Part shown: positions 7,736 through 19,006 of the stretch, piece after piece
Layout of the letters: every line of letters starts with the position of its first letter
How positions within the stretch are numbered: position 1 is the first letter of the stretch
Source of the DNA: Candidatus Dechloromonas phosphoritropha
Lineage (GTDB): Bacteria > Pseudomonadota > Gammaproteobacteria > Burkholderiales > Rhodocyclaceae
Direction: 5' to 3'
DNA length: 64,000 nt
Assembly: GCA_016722705.1 (NCBI GenBank)
Contig: JADKGN010000001.1
Location: 248,001 to 312,000, forward strand
Made by a program: the position numbers and the translations under genes
The notes under the pieces: generated by a model
Seen by the model: only the letters and a program-made list of their open reading frames with translations
Databases searched by the model: none
What the model was told of the DNA's origin: nothing

Positions 7736-8728
7736 TTAAAGCATGCCCATGACTGCGGCGCGCTCCTCTTCCAGTTCCTTGAGCGTGATCGCGATCTTGC
7801 CCCGGGAGTATTCGTCGATTTCCAGGCCCTTGATCAGCGTGAAGCTGCCGTTCTTGCACTCACAAGGCATGCCGAAAACTATGCCTTCCGGGATTCCGTA
7901 GCCGTTGTCGGCCGAAGCGGGGATGCCCATCGTCACCCACTCGTCGGAACCGAGGTGCCAGTCGTGGACATGGTCGATCGCAGCGTTGGCGGCGGAAGCG
8001 GCGGAGGACAGGCCGCGGGCCTCGATGATGGCGGCGCCGCGCTTGCCAACGGTCGGCAGGAAGACATCGTTGTTCCAGGCGGCATCGTTGATGACGGACT
8101 TGACGCTGTCGCCGTTGGAGGTCACGAAGCGGTAGTCGGCGTACATCGACGGGGAGTGGTTGCCCCAGACGACAAGTTGCTTGAGTGAGGAAACCGGGCG
8201 ACCGGACTTCTGAGCAAGCTGGGTCAGCGCGCGGTTGTGATCGAGGCGCAGCATGCCATGGTAGTTGTTCGGGTTGGTGCGGCCAACCTTGCGGGCGGCA
8301 GACCCGGCAATCAGGGCGTTGGTGTTGCACGGGTTGCCGACAACCAGTACCTTGACGTCTTCCTTGGCATTTTCGGCGATAGCCTTGCCCTGGACGGTAA
8401 AGATGGCACCGTTGGCCTGCAGCAGGTCGGCACGCTCCATGCCAGGGCCGCGCGGACGGGCACCGACCAGCAGGCAGACATCGGCGTCCTTGAAGGCGAC
8501 GTTCGGGTCGTCGGTGGCGAACATGCCGGCGAGTAGCGGAAAGGCACAGTCGTCGAGCTCCATCATGACACCTTGGGCGGCCTTCTGGGCCTGCGGCAGG
8601 TCGAGCAACTGGAGGATGACCGGCTGGTCCTTGCCGAGCATCTCGCCTGAGGCAATGCGGAAGAGCAGGCTATAACCGATCTGGCCGGCGGCGCCGGTAA
8701 CAGCAACGCGCATGGGGGCTTTGGACAT
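7736..8728 (-). CDS. mdh: Malate dehydrogenase (NAD)
   Basis: 330-residue cytoplasmic TCA enzyme oxidising malate to oxaloacetate. N-terminal Rossmann motif VAVTGAAGQIGYSLLFRIAS, substrate-binding arginines in GARPRGPGMERADLL, VVGNPCNTNAL, the MLRLDHNRA segment and the catalytic histidine in VVWGNHSPSMYADYRF. This is the longer cytosolic-type MDH found in Betaproteobacteria. A strong ribosome binding site (AGGAG) precedes the ATG. It is transcribed divergently from the GntR-family gene across a 199-bp region that holds a CTTATATAAG palindrome, so regulation by that GntR protein is plausible. Confidence 0.96.
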   Translation of the reverse strand: MSKAPMRVAVTGAAGQIGYSLLFRIASGEMLGKDQPVILQLLDLPQAQKAAQGVMMELDDCAFPLLAGMFATDDPNVAFKDADVCLLVGARPRGPGMERADLLQANGAIFTVQGKAIAENAKEDVKVLVVGNPCNTNALIAGSAARKVGRTNPNNYHGMLRLDHNRALTQLAQKSGRPVSSLKQLVVWGNHSPSMYADYRFVTSNGDSVKSVINDAAWNNDVFLPTVGKRGAAIIEARGLSSAASAANAAIDHVHDWHLGSDEWVTMGIPASADNGYGIPEGIVFGMPCECKNGSFTLIKGLEIDEYSRGKIAITLKELEEERAAVMGML

Positions 8729-8868
8729 GTATCGCTCCTGATTGAAACTGGGTGGTTAAAATTGTTCGGATCTGCCCGAATGCCTGCATCGAATTTTTCC
8801 TTCATGAACAGGCGCGACAGAATAAAGATGTTAGAAGCTAAGCACGGGACTGTCAATTCAACATGTGT

Positions 8869-8878
8869 CTTATATAAG
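8869..8878. promoter_or_regulatory. CTTATATAAG palindrome in the mdh/GntR divergent region
   Basis: A perfect 10-bp palindrome lies in the 199-bp gap between mdh and the GntR-type gene, 50 bases before the GntR ATG. Its AT-rich symmetric form and position fit an operator for the adjacent HutC-type regulator. It could instead be a promoter -10 region. Confidence 0.4.
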
Positions 8879-8927
8879 CTAACTATTCGTGGACGGTGCG
8901 CGTGAAATGTGCTGAAATTTTGGGGTC

Positions 8928-9683
8928 ATGAATCGCGACACATCCCGCCCTTCCTTCCGCATTGCCGCACCGACTTTCAGTCCGCTTTACAGGCAGATCA
9001 AGGAGTTCATGATCCGCAGCCTGGAGGCTGGCGAATGGAGCCCGGGCGATGCCATTCCAAGCGAAGGCGAACTGGCGGCACGCTTCAATGTGAGCCAGGG
9101 AACGGTCCGCAAGGCGATCGACGAGATGGCGTCGGAGAATCTGCTGGTTCGCCGCCAGGGGAAGGGAACCTTCGTCGCCAGCCACGACGATCCGCGTTCC
9201 TTTTACCGCTTCCTGCGACTCGTTCCCGACGATGGCAGTCCGGCGCATGCGGTCAGTGTGCCGCTGTCGTGCTCGGTCCGGGAGGCCACGGCCGAGGCGG
9301 CGGCGGCGCTGGGGATAGCGCTCGGCAAAACCATAATCCATGTCGAGCGCTTGTTGCGCTTCAACGGGGAAACAGTGGTCTTCGATCAGATCCATCTGGT
9401 CACAGACCTTTTCGCCGGGCTTACACTCGAGAGTCTCAGCGGAGGTGATCGCTCGCTCTACAGCCTGTTCGAAAACGATTACGGAGTACGCATGATTCAT
9501 GCCGAGGAACACCTCAGGGCGGTGCCTGCCGATCCCTGCAGCGCCAGCCTCCTTGGCGTACAACCCGGGGCGCCGCTGCTACTGGTCGAACGGACTGCCT
9601 ACACCTACGGCAACAAGCCGGTCGAATGGCGGCGCGGACTCTATTGCACCAACCGGCACTACTATCGCAATGATCTCGGCTGA
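8928..9683 (+). CDS. GntR-family (HutC subfamily) transcriptional regulator
   Basis: 251 residues. The N-terminal winged helix reads PLYRQIKEFMIRSLEAGEWS, PGDAIPSEGELAARFNVSQG, TVRKAIDEMASENLLVRRQG. A C-terminal UTRA ligand-binding domain spans about residues 95-245 (KTIIHVERLLRFNGETVVFD to ERTAYTYGNKPVEWRR). HutC-type regulators are usually repressors released by small-molecule metabolites. It lies between mdh (divergent) and sdhC (137 bases downstream), a location where GntR proteins controlling succinate dehydrogenase and related TCA genes are found in Betaproteobacteria. The ligand is not deducible here. Confidence 0.88.
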   Translation: MNRDTSRPSFRIAAPTFSPLYRQIKEFMIRSLEAGEWSPGDAIPSEGELAARFNVSQGTVRKAIDEMASENLLVRRQGKGTFVASHDDPRSFYRFLRLVPDDGSPAHAVSVPLSCSVREATAEAAAALGIALGKTIIHVERLLRFNGETVVFDQIHLVTDLFAGLTLESLSGGDRSLYSLFENDYGVRMIHAEEHLRAVPADPCSASLLGVQPGAPLLLVERTAYTYGNKPVEWRRGLYCTNRHYYRNDLG

Positions 9684-9750
9684 CCCGGATCGGCGTCAGG
9701 TGCAATGGCGCTGGATGCTCCGATTGCCATGTTTCGCCGCATTTTGAATG

Positions 9751-9756
9751 TATAAT
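9751..9756 (+). promoter_or_regulatory. Candidate -10 element of the sdh operon
   Basis: A consensus TATAAT lies 63 bases before the sdhC start and after the GntR stop. No good -35 hexamer stands at 16-18 bases spacing, which would fit an activator- or repressor-controlled promoter. The assignment rests on the -10 hexamer alone. Confidence 0.45.
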
Positions 9757-9819
9757 CACGACTCTTTCCAAACCACGTAATAGCGGAAAAACCGCAACTT
9801 TTCGCGAGGGATGACGTTC

Positions 9820-10206
9820 ATGGCAGAAATGACCATCAAGAAACGTCCAAAGAACTTGGACTTGACCACGATCCAGTTGCCGCTAGCGGGCAAGGTGTCG
9901 ATCCTCCATCGCGTGAGCGGTGCCGGACTGTTCATCTGTATTCCGGTGCTGCTCTGGCTTTTTTCCGCCAGTCTGAACTCGCCTGAAAGCTTTGCTGCGT
10001 TCAAGTCTATTGCCGGGATGCTGCCCGTGAAAGTTGTCCTGGCTGGCCTGCTCTGGGCCTTCGTCCATCACTTCTGCGCCGGAATCCGTTTTCTGCTGCT
10101 CGACCTCCATATCGGCGTCGAGAAAGAGCCGGGCCGCCGGTCTGCGGCCGTGGTGCTGGCGGTCAGTATTCTGCTGACCCTGATCCTGTGGGGGGTGCTA
10201 CTGTGA
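9820..10206 (+). CDS. sdhC: Succinate dehydrogenase cytochrome b556 subunit
   Basis: 128-residue membrane anchor of complex II that carries heme b and part of the quinone site. I prefer ATG 9820 because GAGGG (9806-9810) lies at proper distance; the ATG at 9811 would touch that Shine-Dalgarno sequence. Three membrane helices are evident (about 28-50, 66-88 and 104-126). The family signature LHRVSGAGL and the heme-ligand region HHFCAGIRFLLLDLHIG are present. The gene ends in a GTGA overlap with sdhD. Confidence 0.94.
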   Translation: MAEMTIKKRPKNLDLTTIQLPLAGKVSILHRVSGAGLFICIPVLLWLFSASLNSPESFAAFKSIAGMLPVKVVLAGLLWAFVHHFCAGIRFLLLDLHIGVEKEPGRRSAAVVLAVSILLTLILWGVLL

Positions 10207-10550
10207 TCAGTCGTATCGTTGTCGGAGCCCATTACGGCATTAATGACTGGATTATCCAGCGCGCGACAGCCGTCATCATGGCAGTGTACTCTATACTGAT
10301 CGCATTGCTTTTACTTGTTGTCCGCCCTGGCACCTTCGAAGCCTGGCAGGGAGTTTTCGCCAATGGCGTGATCAAGTTTCTGACCTTCCTGTTCTTCGTC
10401 AGTCTCTTCTACCACGCCTGGATTGGCGTGCGTGACATCTGGATGGACTATGTCAAGCCGACTGGCTTGCGTCTGACGCTGCATGTGCTGACCGCGACCT
10501 TGCTGGTGGGTTACACCGCGTGGGCTGCTGCGATTCTCTGGAGGTTGTAA
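10203..10550 (+). CDS. sdhD: Succinate dehydrogenase hydrophobic membrane anchor subunit
   Basis: 115 residues from GTG 10203, which overlaps the sdhC stop (GTGA); GGGGG lies 8 bases upstream. It has three transmembrane helices and the SdhD signature HAWIGVRDIWMDYVK, which contains the heme-proximal His and the quinone-site Asp-Tyr. N-terminal GAHYGINDWIIQRATAVIMA is typical. It forms the cytochrome b anchor with SdhC. The sdhA start follows two bases after the stop. Confidence 0.93.
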   Translation: MISRIVVGAHYGINDWIIQRATAVIMAVYSILIALLLLVVRPGTFEAWQGVFANGVIKFLTFLFFVSLFYHAWIGVRDIWMDYVKPTGLRLTLHVLTATLLVGYTAWAAAILWRL

Positions 10551-10552
10551 GC

Positions 10553-12340
10553 GTGAGTATCCCTGTTCTCAAATTTGACGCGGTGATCGTCGGCGCCGGC
10601 GGTGCCGGTCTGCGCTCCGCAATTCAGTTGTCCGAAGCCGGCCTTAAGACCGCCGTACTTTCCAAAGTTTTCCCGACCCGTTCGCATACTGTGGCAGCGC
10701 AGGGTGGTGTCGCCGCCTCGCTCGGCAACTCCGAGGAAGATCACTGGCACTGGCACATGTACGACACCGTTAAGGGTTCCGACTGGCTTGGCGACCAGGA
10801 TTCGATTGAATTCATGTGCAAGGCAGCCAATGAAGTCGTGGTCGAACTCGAGCACTACGGCATGCCCTTTGACCGTACCGACGACGGTAAGATCTATCAG
10901 CGGCCATTCGGCGGCCACATGTCCAATTTCGGCGAAAAGCCGGTGCGCCGTTCCTGCGCTGCCGCTGACCGTACCGGCCATGCGATGCTGCATGCGCTCT
11001 ATCAGCGCAACGTCAAGGCCAACACGCATTTCTTCGTCGAATGGATGGCGCTGGACCTGATCCGCGACGAAGAAGGTCATGTCCTCGGTGTTACTGCCAT
11101 GGAGATGGAAACCGGCCAGGTGGTGATTTTTCACGCTCGCGCCACCATTTTCGCCACGGGGGGTGCTGGCCGCATCTTCTACTCGTCGACCAATGCCTTC
11201 ATCAATACCGGCGACGGCTTGGGCATGGCGGCACGCGCCGGCATTCCGCTCGAAGACATGGAGTTCTGGCAGTTCCACCCGACTGGCGTCGCCGGTGCCG
11301 GCGTGCTGATTACCGAAGGCGTGCGTGGCGAAGGTGGCATCCTGCGCAACAGCAGCAACGAACGCTTCATGGAACGCTACGCGCCGAATGCCAAGGATCT
11401 GGCTTCGCGTGACGTCGTATCGCGCGCAATGGCGACCGAAATAAAGGAAGGTCGTGGTTGTGGTCTGAACAAGGATTACATTCTCCTCGATATCACCCAC
11501 CTCGACCCCGCCACCATCATGAAGCGCCTGCCGGGCATTCGTGAAATTGGCATTCAGTTCGCTGGCGTGGATTGCATCAAAGAGCCGTTGCCGGTCGTTC
11601 CGACCGCCCACTATCAGATGGGTGGTATCCCGACAAACTTTACAGGTCGGGTCATTGCTCCTCAGGGTCACGATCTTTCCGCCGTGGTACCGGGTTTCTA
11701 TGCGGCAGGTGAGTGCGGTTGTGCCTCGGTGCACGGCGCCAACCGTCTGGGCACCAATTCGCTGCTCGACCTGCTGGTCTTTGGCAAATCGGCAGGCGAT
11801 TCCGCCGTGCAGGATCTGAACAGCGGCAAGGCCCACCGTGATCTGCCCAAGGGGGCCGCCGACAAGTCGCTGGGCCGTATCAGCGCGCTCGATAGTCGCA
11901 AGGGAGGGGCCAGCGTGTACGAGACTAGTCTCGCCATGCGCCGTTGCATGCAGGACCATGCCGGCGTATTCCGTTTCAGCGAAATGCTCAAGAAAGGTGT
12001 CAAGAATATTCTCGAAATCGAGAAAGCGGCGAACGAACTGGAGATTAAAGACAAGTCCCAAGCATGGAACACCGCGCGGGTCGAAGCTCTCGAACTGGAA
12101 AACCTGATCGAGGTGGCCAAGGCGACGATGATCTCCGCCGAAGCGCGCAAGGAATCCCGAGGCGCGCACGTCCGAGACGATGCACCGGATACTCCGGAGT
12201 TCCCGAACGGCCGTAATGACGCGGAATGGCACAAGCACACTTTGTTCTTCTCGCAGGGAGGCAACAAGATCGTCTATAAGCCGGTCAATATGAAGCCCCT
12301 GTCCGTCGAAGCCATTGCGCTCAAGACGCGCTCGTACTAA
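10553..12340 (+). CDS. sdhA: Succinate dehydrogenase flavoprotein subunit
   Basis: 595-residue catalytic subunit with covalently bound FAD, oxidising succinate to fumarate. The GTG start at 10553 follows CTGGAGG. The dinucleotide motif is FDAVIVGAGGAGLRSA. His45 in RSHTVAAQGG is the FAD attachment site. The active-site regions EFWQFHPTGVAGAGVLITEG, REIGIQFAGVD and HYQMGGIPTN are intact, as is the C-terminal FAD_SOX domain. The length matches the family. It is third in the sdhCDAB-sdhE operon. Confidence 0.97.
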   Translation: MSIPVLKFDAVIVGAGGAGLRSAIQLSEAGLKTAVLSKVFPTRSHTVAAQGGVAASLGNSEEDHWHWHMYDTVKGSDWLGDQDSIEFMCKAANEVVVELEHYGMPFDRTDDGKIYQRPFGGHMSNFGEKPVRRSCAAADRTGHAMLHALYQRNVKANTHFFVEWMALDLIRDEEGHVLGVTAMEMETGQVVIFHARATIFATGGAGRIFYSSTNAFINTGDGLGMAARAGIPLEDMEFWQFHPTGVAGAGVLITEGVRGEGGILRNSSNERFMERYAPNAKDLASRDVVSRAMATEIKEGRGCGLNKDYILLDITHLDPATIMKRLPGIREIGIQFAGVDCIKEPLPVVPTAHYQMGGIPTNFTGRVIAPQGHDLSAVVPGFYAAGECGCASVHGANRLGTNSLLDLLVFGKSAGDSAVQDLNSGKAHRDLPKGAADKSLGRISALDSRKGGASVYETSLAMRRCMQDHAGVFRFSEMLKKGVKNILEIEKAANELEIKDKSQAWNTARVEALELENLIEVAKATMISAEARKESRGAHVRDDAPDTPEFPNGRNDAEWHKHTLFFSQGGNKIVYKPVNMKPLSVEAIALKTRSY

Positions 12341-12352
12341 TCGGAGTCCAGC

Positions 12353-13063
12353 ATGAGCAAACGTACCATTCAGTTCAGCATCTACCGCTACGATCCGGAC
12401 AAGGACGATGCGCCTTACATGCAGAGCATCTCGGTTGACCTTGAGCCGACCGATCGCAAGTTGCTGGATGCGCTGACCAAACTCAAGGCCAAGGACGATG
12501 CTATCTCGTATCGTCGCTCTTGCCGTGAGGGGATTTGCGGCTCCGACGCGATGAACATCAACGGCCGCAACGGTCTTGCCTGCCTGACCGATATCGACGA
12601 ACTCAAACAGCCCGTCGTGCTGCGTCCGCTGCCCGGCCTGCCCGTCATTCGCGACCTGATCGTCGACATGACCCAGTTTTTCAAGCAGTACCACTCCATC
12701 AAGCCCTACCTGATCAACAACGATCCGCCGCCCGAGCGCGAGCGTCTGCAGTCGCCGGAAGATCGTGAAGAACTCAACGGCCTCTACGAGTGCATCCTGT
12801 GTGCCTGCTGCTCAACGGCTTGCCCTTCGTTCTGGTGGAACCCGGACAAGTTCGTCGGCCCGGCCGGTCTGCTCAACGCCTACCGCTTTCTTGCCGATAC
12901 ACGCGACCAGGCAACCAGCGAGCGTCTCGATAATCTTGAAGACCCGTATCGCCTGTTCCGTTGCCACTCCATCATGAACTGCGTTGACGTTTGCCCGAAG
13001 GGTCTGAATCCGACCAAGGCAATCGGCAAGATCAAGGACATGATGGTCCGTCGCGCAGTGTGA
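12353..13063 (+). CDS. sdhB: Succinate dehydrogenase iron-sulfur subunit
   Basis: 236 residues carrying the electron relay of complex II. The [2Fe-2S] ligands are in SCREGICGSDAMNINGRNGL with a following Cys. The [4Fe-4S] and [3Fe-4S] ligands are in CILCACCSTACPSFWWNPDK and CHSIMNCVDVCPKGLNP. All expected cysteines are present. It begins 12 bases after sdhA, and its stop overlaps the sdhE start (TGATG). Confidence 0.97.
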   Translation: MSKRTIQFSIYRYDPDKDDAPYMQSISVDLEPTDRKLLDALTKLKAKDDAISYRRSCREGICGSDAMNINGRNGLACLTDIDELKQPVVLRPLPGLPVIRDLIVDMTQFFKQYHSIKPYLINNDPPPERERLQSPEDREELNGLYECILCACCSTACPSFWWNPDKFVGPAGLLNAYRFLADTRDQATSERLDNLEDPYRLFRCHSIMNCVDVCPKGLNPTKAIGKIKDMMVRRAV

Positions 13064-13305
13064 TGGAGAGAGAGGACTACGAACGTCTGCGCTGGCGCTG
13101 TATTCGCCGTGGCTTGCTGGAAGTCGATATCGCGCTGACCCGCTTCCTCGATGAGCAATTCAGGGAACTGAGTGAAGAGCAACAACAGGCATTCGTGGAA
13201 CTTGCAGACATGGAGGACCATGACCTCTGGTATCTCATAAGCGGGCAGTCGGATTGCCCCGATCCGCGTCTGGCGCCGATTGTGGCCATGTTGCGTAAGA
13301 GTTAA
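13063..13305 (+). CDS. sdhE: Succinate dehydrogenase assembly factor SdhE (FAD assembly factor)
   Basis: 80-residue YgfY/Sdh5-family protein that promotes flavinylation of SdhA. The start at 13063 shares bases with the sdhB TGA. The conserved LRWRCIRRGLLEVDIALTRF contains the RG motif needed for flavinylation, followed by the acidic LADMEDHDLWYLISG. The normal length and operon position make the call firm. Confidence 0.93.
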   Translation: MEREDYERLRWRCIRRGLLEVDIALTRFLDEQFRELSEEQQQAFVELADMEDHDLWYLISGQSDCPDPRLAPIVAMLRKS

Positions 13306-13385
13306 GTAAGGTTGGCATTCTAACGTCCGAATGTTGACCTTTTTTGTAATGCAGTGATAACCAAAACCTGTTGAGGGATGACACC

Positions 13386-14684
13386 ATGACGACCGAACGC
13401 AAGGCAACTTTGACGATTGACGGACAAGCGCCCGTCAACTTTCCGATCATGAGCCCGACTCATGGCAACGACTGCATCGATATCCGGACGCTGGGAGCCA
13501 GGACCGGTCTATTTACCTACGATTCGGGGTTCATGTCCACCGCCAGTTGCAAGTCGCGGATCACCTTCATCGATGGCGACGTCGGTCAGTTGCTTTACCG
13601 TGGCTACCCGATCGAACAACTGGCCGAGAACTGCAATTTCCTGGAAGTCGCCTATCTACTGAAGAATGGTGAGTTGCCGAACCAGGCTCAGAAGACAACT
13701 TTTGAAAATACCATCAAGCAACACACTATGGTGCATGACCAGTTATCCCGTTTTTACAGTGGTTTTCGTCGTGACGCTCACCCGATGGCAGTCATGGTTG
13801 GCGTGGTCGGGGCGCTGTCCGCCTTCTACCACGAAGCGATGGACTACTCCGACGTCGAACATCGCAACATCAGCTTCAACCGCCTCGTCGCCAAGCTGCC
13901 GACCATCGTCGCGATGGCCTACAAGTACAACACTGGTGCGCCGTTCATGTATCCAGACAACGATCTGGACTACACCGCCAACTTCATGCGCCTGATGTTC
14001 GGTTCCCCGTGCGAGAAGTACAAGGCGAACCCGGTCCTGGTCAACGCGCTGGACACCATCTTCACGCTGCATGCCGATCACGAGCAGAACGCCTCGACCT
14101 CGACGGTGCGTCTGGCCGGATCCTCCGGCGCCAACCCGTTCGCCTGCATCGCCGCCGGCATCGCCTGCCTGTGGGGCCCGGCCCACGGCGGTGCCAACGA
14201 GGCCTGCCTGCAAATGCTGGAAGAAATCGGCGACGTTTCCCACGTCGGCGAATACATCAAGCGCGCCAAGGACAAGAACGACTCGTTCAAGCTGATGGGC
14301 TTCGGGCACCGTGTTTACAAGAACTTCGATCCGCGCGCCAAGCTGATGCGCAAGGTCTGCGGCGACGTGCTGAGCGAACTCGGCCTGCAGAACGATCGTC
14401 TTTTCAAACTGGCCATGGAACTGGAAAGGATCGCCCTGGAGGACGACTACTTCGTCGAGAAGAAGCTCTACCCGAACGTCGACTTCTACTCCGGCATCGT
14501 CCAGAAGGCGATCGGCATCCCGACCGAGATGTTTACCTGCATCTTCGCGCTGGCGCGCACCGTTGGCTGGATGACACAATGGGAAGAAATGATCACCGAT
14601 CCCGAATACAAGATCGGTCGCCCGCGCCAACTCTACATCGGCGCCGCCAAGCGCGACGTCGTGCCGCTGGCCCAGCGTGGCTGA
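13386..14684 (+). CDS. gltA: Citrate synthase (type II, hexameric form)
   Basis: 432-residue enzyme condensing oxaloacetate with acetyl-CoA. ATG 13386 is preceded by TTGAGGGATGACACC. Active-site segments: HADHEQNASTSTVRLAG (catalytic His), GFGHRVYKNFDPRAKL (second His and substrate Arg) and VDFYSGIV (catalytic Asp). An N-terminal beta-domain of about 45 residues (ATLTIDGQAPVNFPIM) marks the Gram-negative, often NADH-sensitive type. It lies 80 bases after sdhE and is followed by an intrinsic terminator. Confidence 0.97.
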   Translation: MTTERKATLTIDGQAPVNFPIMSPTHGNDCIDIRTLGARTGLFTYDSGFMSTASCKSRITFIDGDVGQLLYRGYPIEQLAENCNFLEVAYLLKNGELPNQAQKTTFENTIKQHTMVHDQLSRFYSGFRRDAHPMAVMVGVVGALSAFYHEAMDYSDVEHRNISFNRLVAKLPTIVAMAYKYNTGAPFMYPDNDLDYTANFMRLMFGSPCEKYKANPVLVNALDTIFTLHADHEQNASTSTVRLAGSSGANPFACIAAGIACLWGPAHGGANEACLQMLEEIGDVSHVGEYIKRAKDKNDSFKLMGFGHRVYKNFDPRAKLMRKVCGDVLSELGLQNDRLFKLAMELERIALEDDYFVEKKLYPNVDFYSGIVQKAIGIPTEMFTCIFALARTVGWMTQWEEMITDPEYKIGRPRQLYIGAAKRDVVPLAQRG

Positions 14685-14697
14685 ATGAATGAGGAAG

Positions 14698-14721
14698 GGT
14701 GGCCATGCGGCTGCCTTTTTT
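14698..14721 (+). terminator. Intrinsic terminator after gltA
   Basis: GGTGGCC-ATGC-GGCTGCC forms a 7-bp stem (two G-T pairs) followed by six T residues, starting 13 bases after the gltA stop. It separates the sdh-gltA unit from odhA. Confidence 0.75.
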
Positions 14722-14789
14722 GACAGTTGTACTTTGTGGACAGGCAAGCGGCGCCACAGAGAAATGAAACATCCTTAGGGGAATGGCCT

Positions 14790-17627
<2,838 letters not shown>

Positions 17628-17651
17628 TAACTACAGCAGAGTGGAGTCATT

Positions 17652-18881
17652 ATGATCATTGAAGTCCAAGTTCCCCAGCTCTCCGAGTCGGTTGCCGATG
17701 GCACGCTGGCCTCGTGGAAGAAGAATATCGGCGATTCCGTCGCGCGCGACGAGATCCTGATCGACATCGAAACCGACAAGGTCGTTCTCGAGGTTCCTTC
17801 CCCCAATGCCGGTATTCTGGTTGAAATCATCAAGGCCGACGGCGAAACGGTTGTTTCCGGTGAACTGATCGCCCGTATCGACACTGAAGCGAAGGCGGGT
17901 GCCGTCGTGCCGGCACCCGAGACGCCGAAGGCCGCCGCTGACGCGCCGACGCCCGCTACGGCTGCGTCCGCGGGTACGGCGAGTCCAGCCGCGCGCAAGA
18001 TCCTCGACGAAAAGGGAATTGCCACCACCGCAGTCGCCGGTTCGGGTCGTGGCGGGCGGATTACCAAGGAAGATGCAGTGGCTGCCCAGCCCAAGGCCGC
18101 CGCGCCGGCGGGTCCAGTCGCCGCACCTGCTGCTGTTGCCGTAGCTCTGCCGTTACCCGCGACCGGTGTTGACATCGGTCCGCGCACCGAACAGCGGGTA
18201 CCGATGTCGCGCCTGCGAGCCAGGATCGCCGAACGTCTGTTGCAGTCGCAGGCGAGCAACGCAATCCTGACCACGTTCAACGAAGTGAACATGGGACCGA
18301 TCGTGCTCCTGCGCAAGCAGTACGCCGAGAAGTTCGAGAAGGCGCACGGTGTGCGCCTCGGCTTCATGGGCTTCTTCGTCAAGGCCGTCTGTGCCGCCCT
18401 GCAGAAGTTCCCGGCCATCAACGCTTCGGTCGATGGCAATGACATAGTCTACCATGGCTACATCGACATCGGCATTGCCGTCGGCTCGCCACGTGGTCTG
18501 GTAGTGCCAATCATTCGCAATGCCGATCAGATGACCATCGCCGAGATCGAGAAGAAGATCGCCGAATTCGGCGCCAAGGCCAAGGATGGCAAGCTGTCCA
18601 TCGAAGACCTGACCGGTGGCACCTTCTCCATTTCCAACGGTGGCATTTTTGGTTCCATGATGTCGACGCCGATCATCAACCCGCCGCAATCCGCGATCCT
18701 CGGCATCCATGCAACCAAGGACCGCGCCATGGTGGAGAACGGCCAGGTGGTCGTGCGTCCGATGAACTATCTCGCCATGTCCTACGACCACCGGATCATC
18801 GATGGCCGCGAGGCTGTCCTCGGTCTGGTGAGCATGAAGGAAGCGCTGGAGGATCCGTCCCGCCTGCTGCTCGGCGTTTGA
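17652..18881 (+). CDS. odhB: Dihydrolipoyllysine succinyltransferase (E2 of 2-oxoglutarate dehydrogenase)
   Basis: 409 residues. The single lipoyl domain (1-75) has the lipoyl lysine at K43 in IETDKVVLEVPSP. An Ala/Pro-rich linker follows, then the peripheral subunit-binding domain (about 108-145, ASPAARKILDEKGIATTAVA) and a second linker. The catalytic domain runs from about residue 175 to the end, with the active-site His-Asp in SYDHRIIDGREAV. It forms the core of the complex with OdhA and Lpd. A terminator-like hairpin separates it from lpd. Confidence 0.97.
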   Translation: MIIEVQVPQLSESVADGTLASWKKNIGDSVARDEILIDIETDKVVLEVPSPNAGILVEIIKADGETVVSGELIARIDTEAKAGAVVPAPETPKAAADAPTPATAASAGTASPAARKILDEKGIATTAVAGSGRGGRITKEDAVAAQPKAAAPAGPVAAPAAVAVALPLPATGVDIGPRTEQRVPMSRLRARIAERLLQSQASNAILTTFNEVNMGPIVLLRKQYAEKFEKAHGVRLGFMGFFVKAVCAALQKFPAINASVDGNDIVYHGYIDIGIAVGSPRGLVVPIIRNADQMTIAEIEKKIAEFGAKAKDGKLSIEDLTGGTFSISNGGIFGSMMSTPIINPPQSAILGIHATKDRAMVENGQVVVRPMNYLAMSYDHRIIDGREAVLGLVSMKEALEDPSRLLLGV

Positions 18882-18894
18882 GCGATCGTTTTCG

Positions 18895-18954
18895 GGGATC
18901 CGGGCAAGGGACCGGGCACGACGTTGCCCTCTCCCGCCTCCCGGATCCCTTTTT
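18895..18954 (+). terminator. Terminator-like inverted repeat between odhB and lpd
   Basis: GGGATCCGGG (18895-18904) pairs perfectly with CCCGGATCCC (18940-18949), followed by TTTTT (18950-18954). The 35-base loop can fold further through GGGCA/TGCCC. It lies 13 bases after the odhB stop, 52 bases before the lpd ATG. It would reduce read-through and lower lpd expression relative to odhAB unless lpd has its own promoter. Confidence 0.65.
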
Positions 18955-19006
18955 CATTTATGTCCGGCAAGGCCGGACGGTATCGACTGGATCAAGGAAC
19001 GAAAAC

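Noticed and set aside
10511..12694. 727-codon open frame on the minus strand
   Set aside because: It lies entirely opposite sdhA and sdhB, which are unmistakable. Its protein is low-complexity in His/Arg/Val with no family features. It is a GC-driven shadow.
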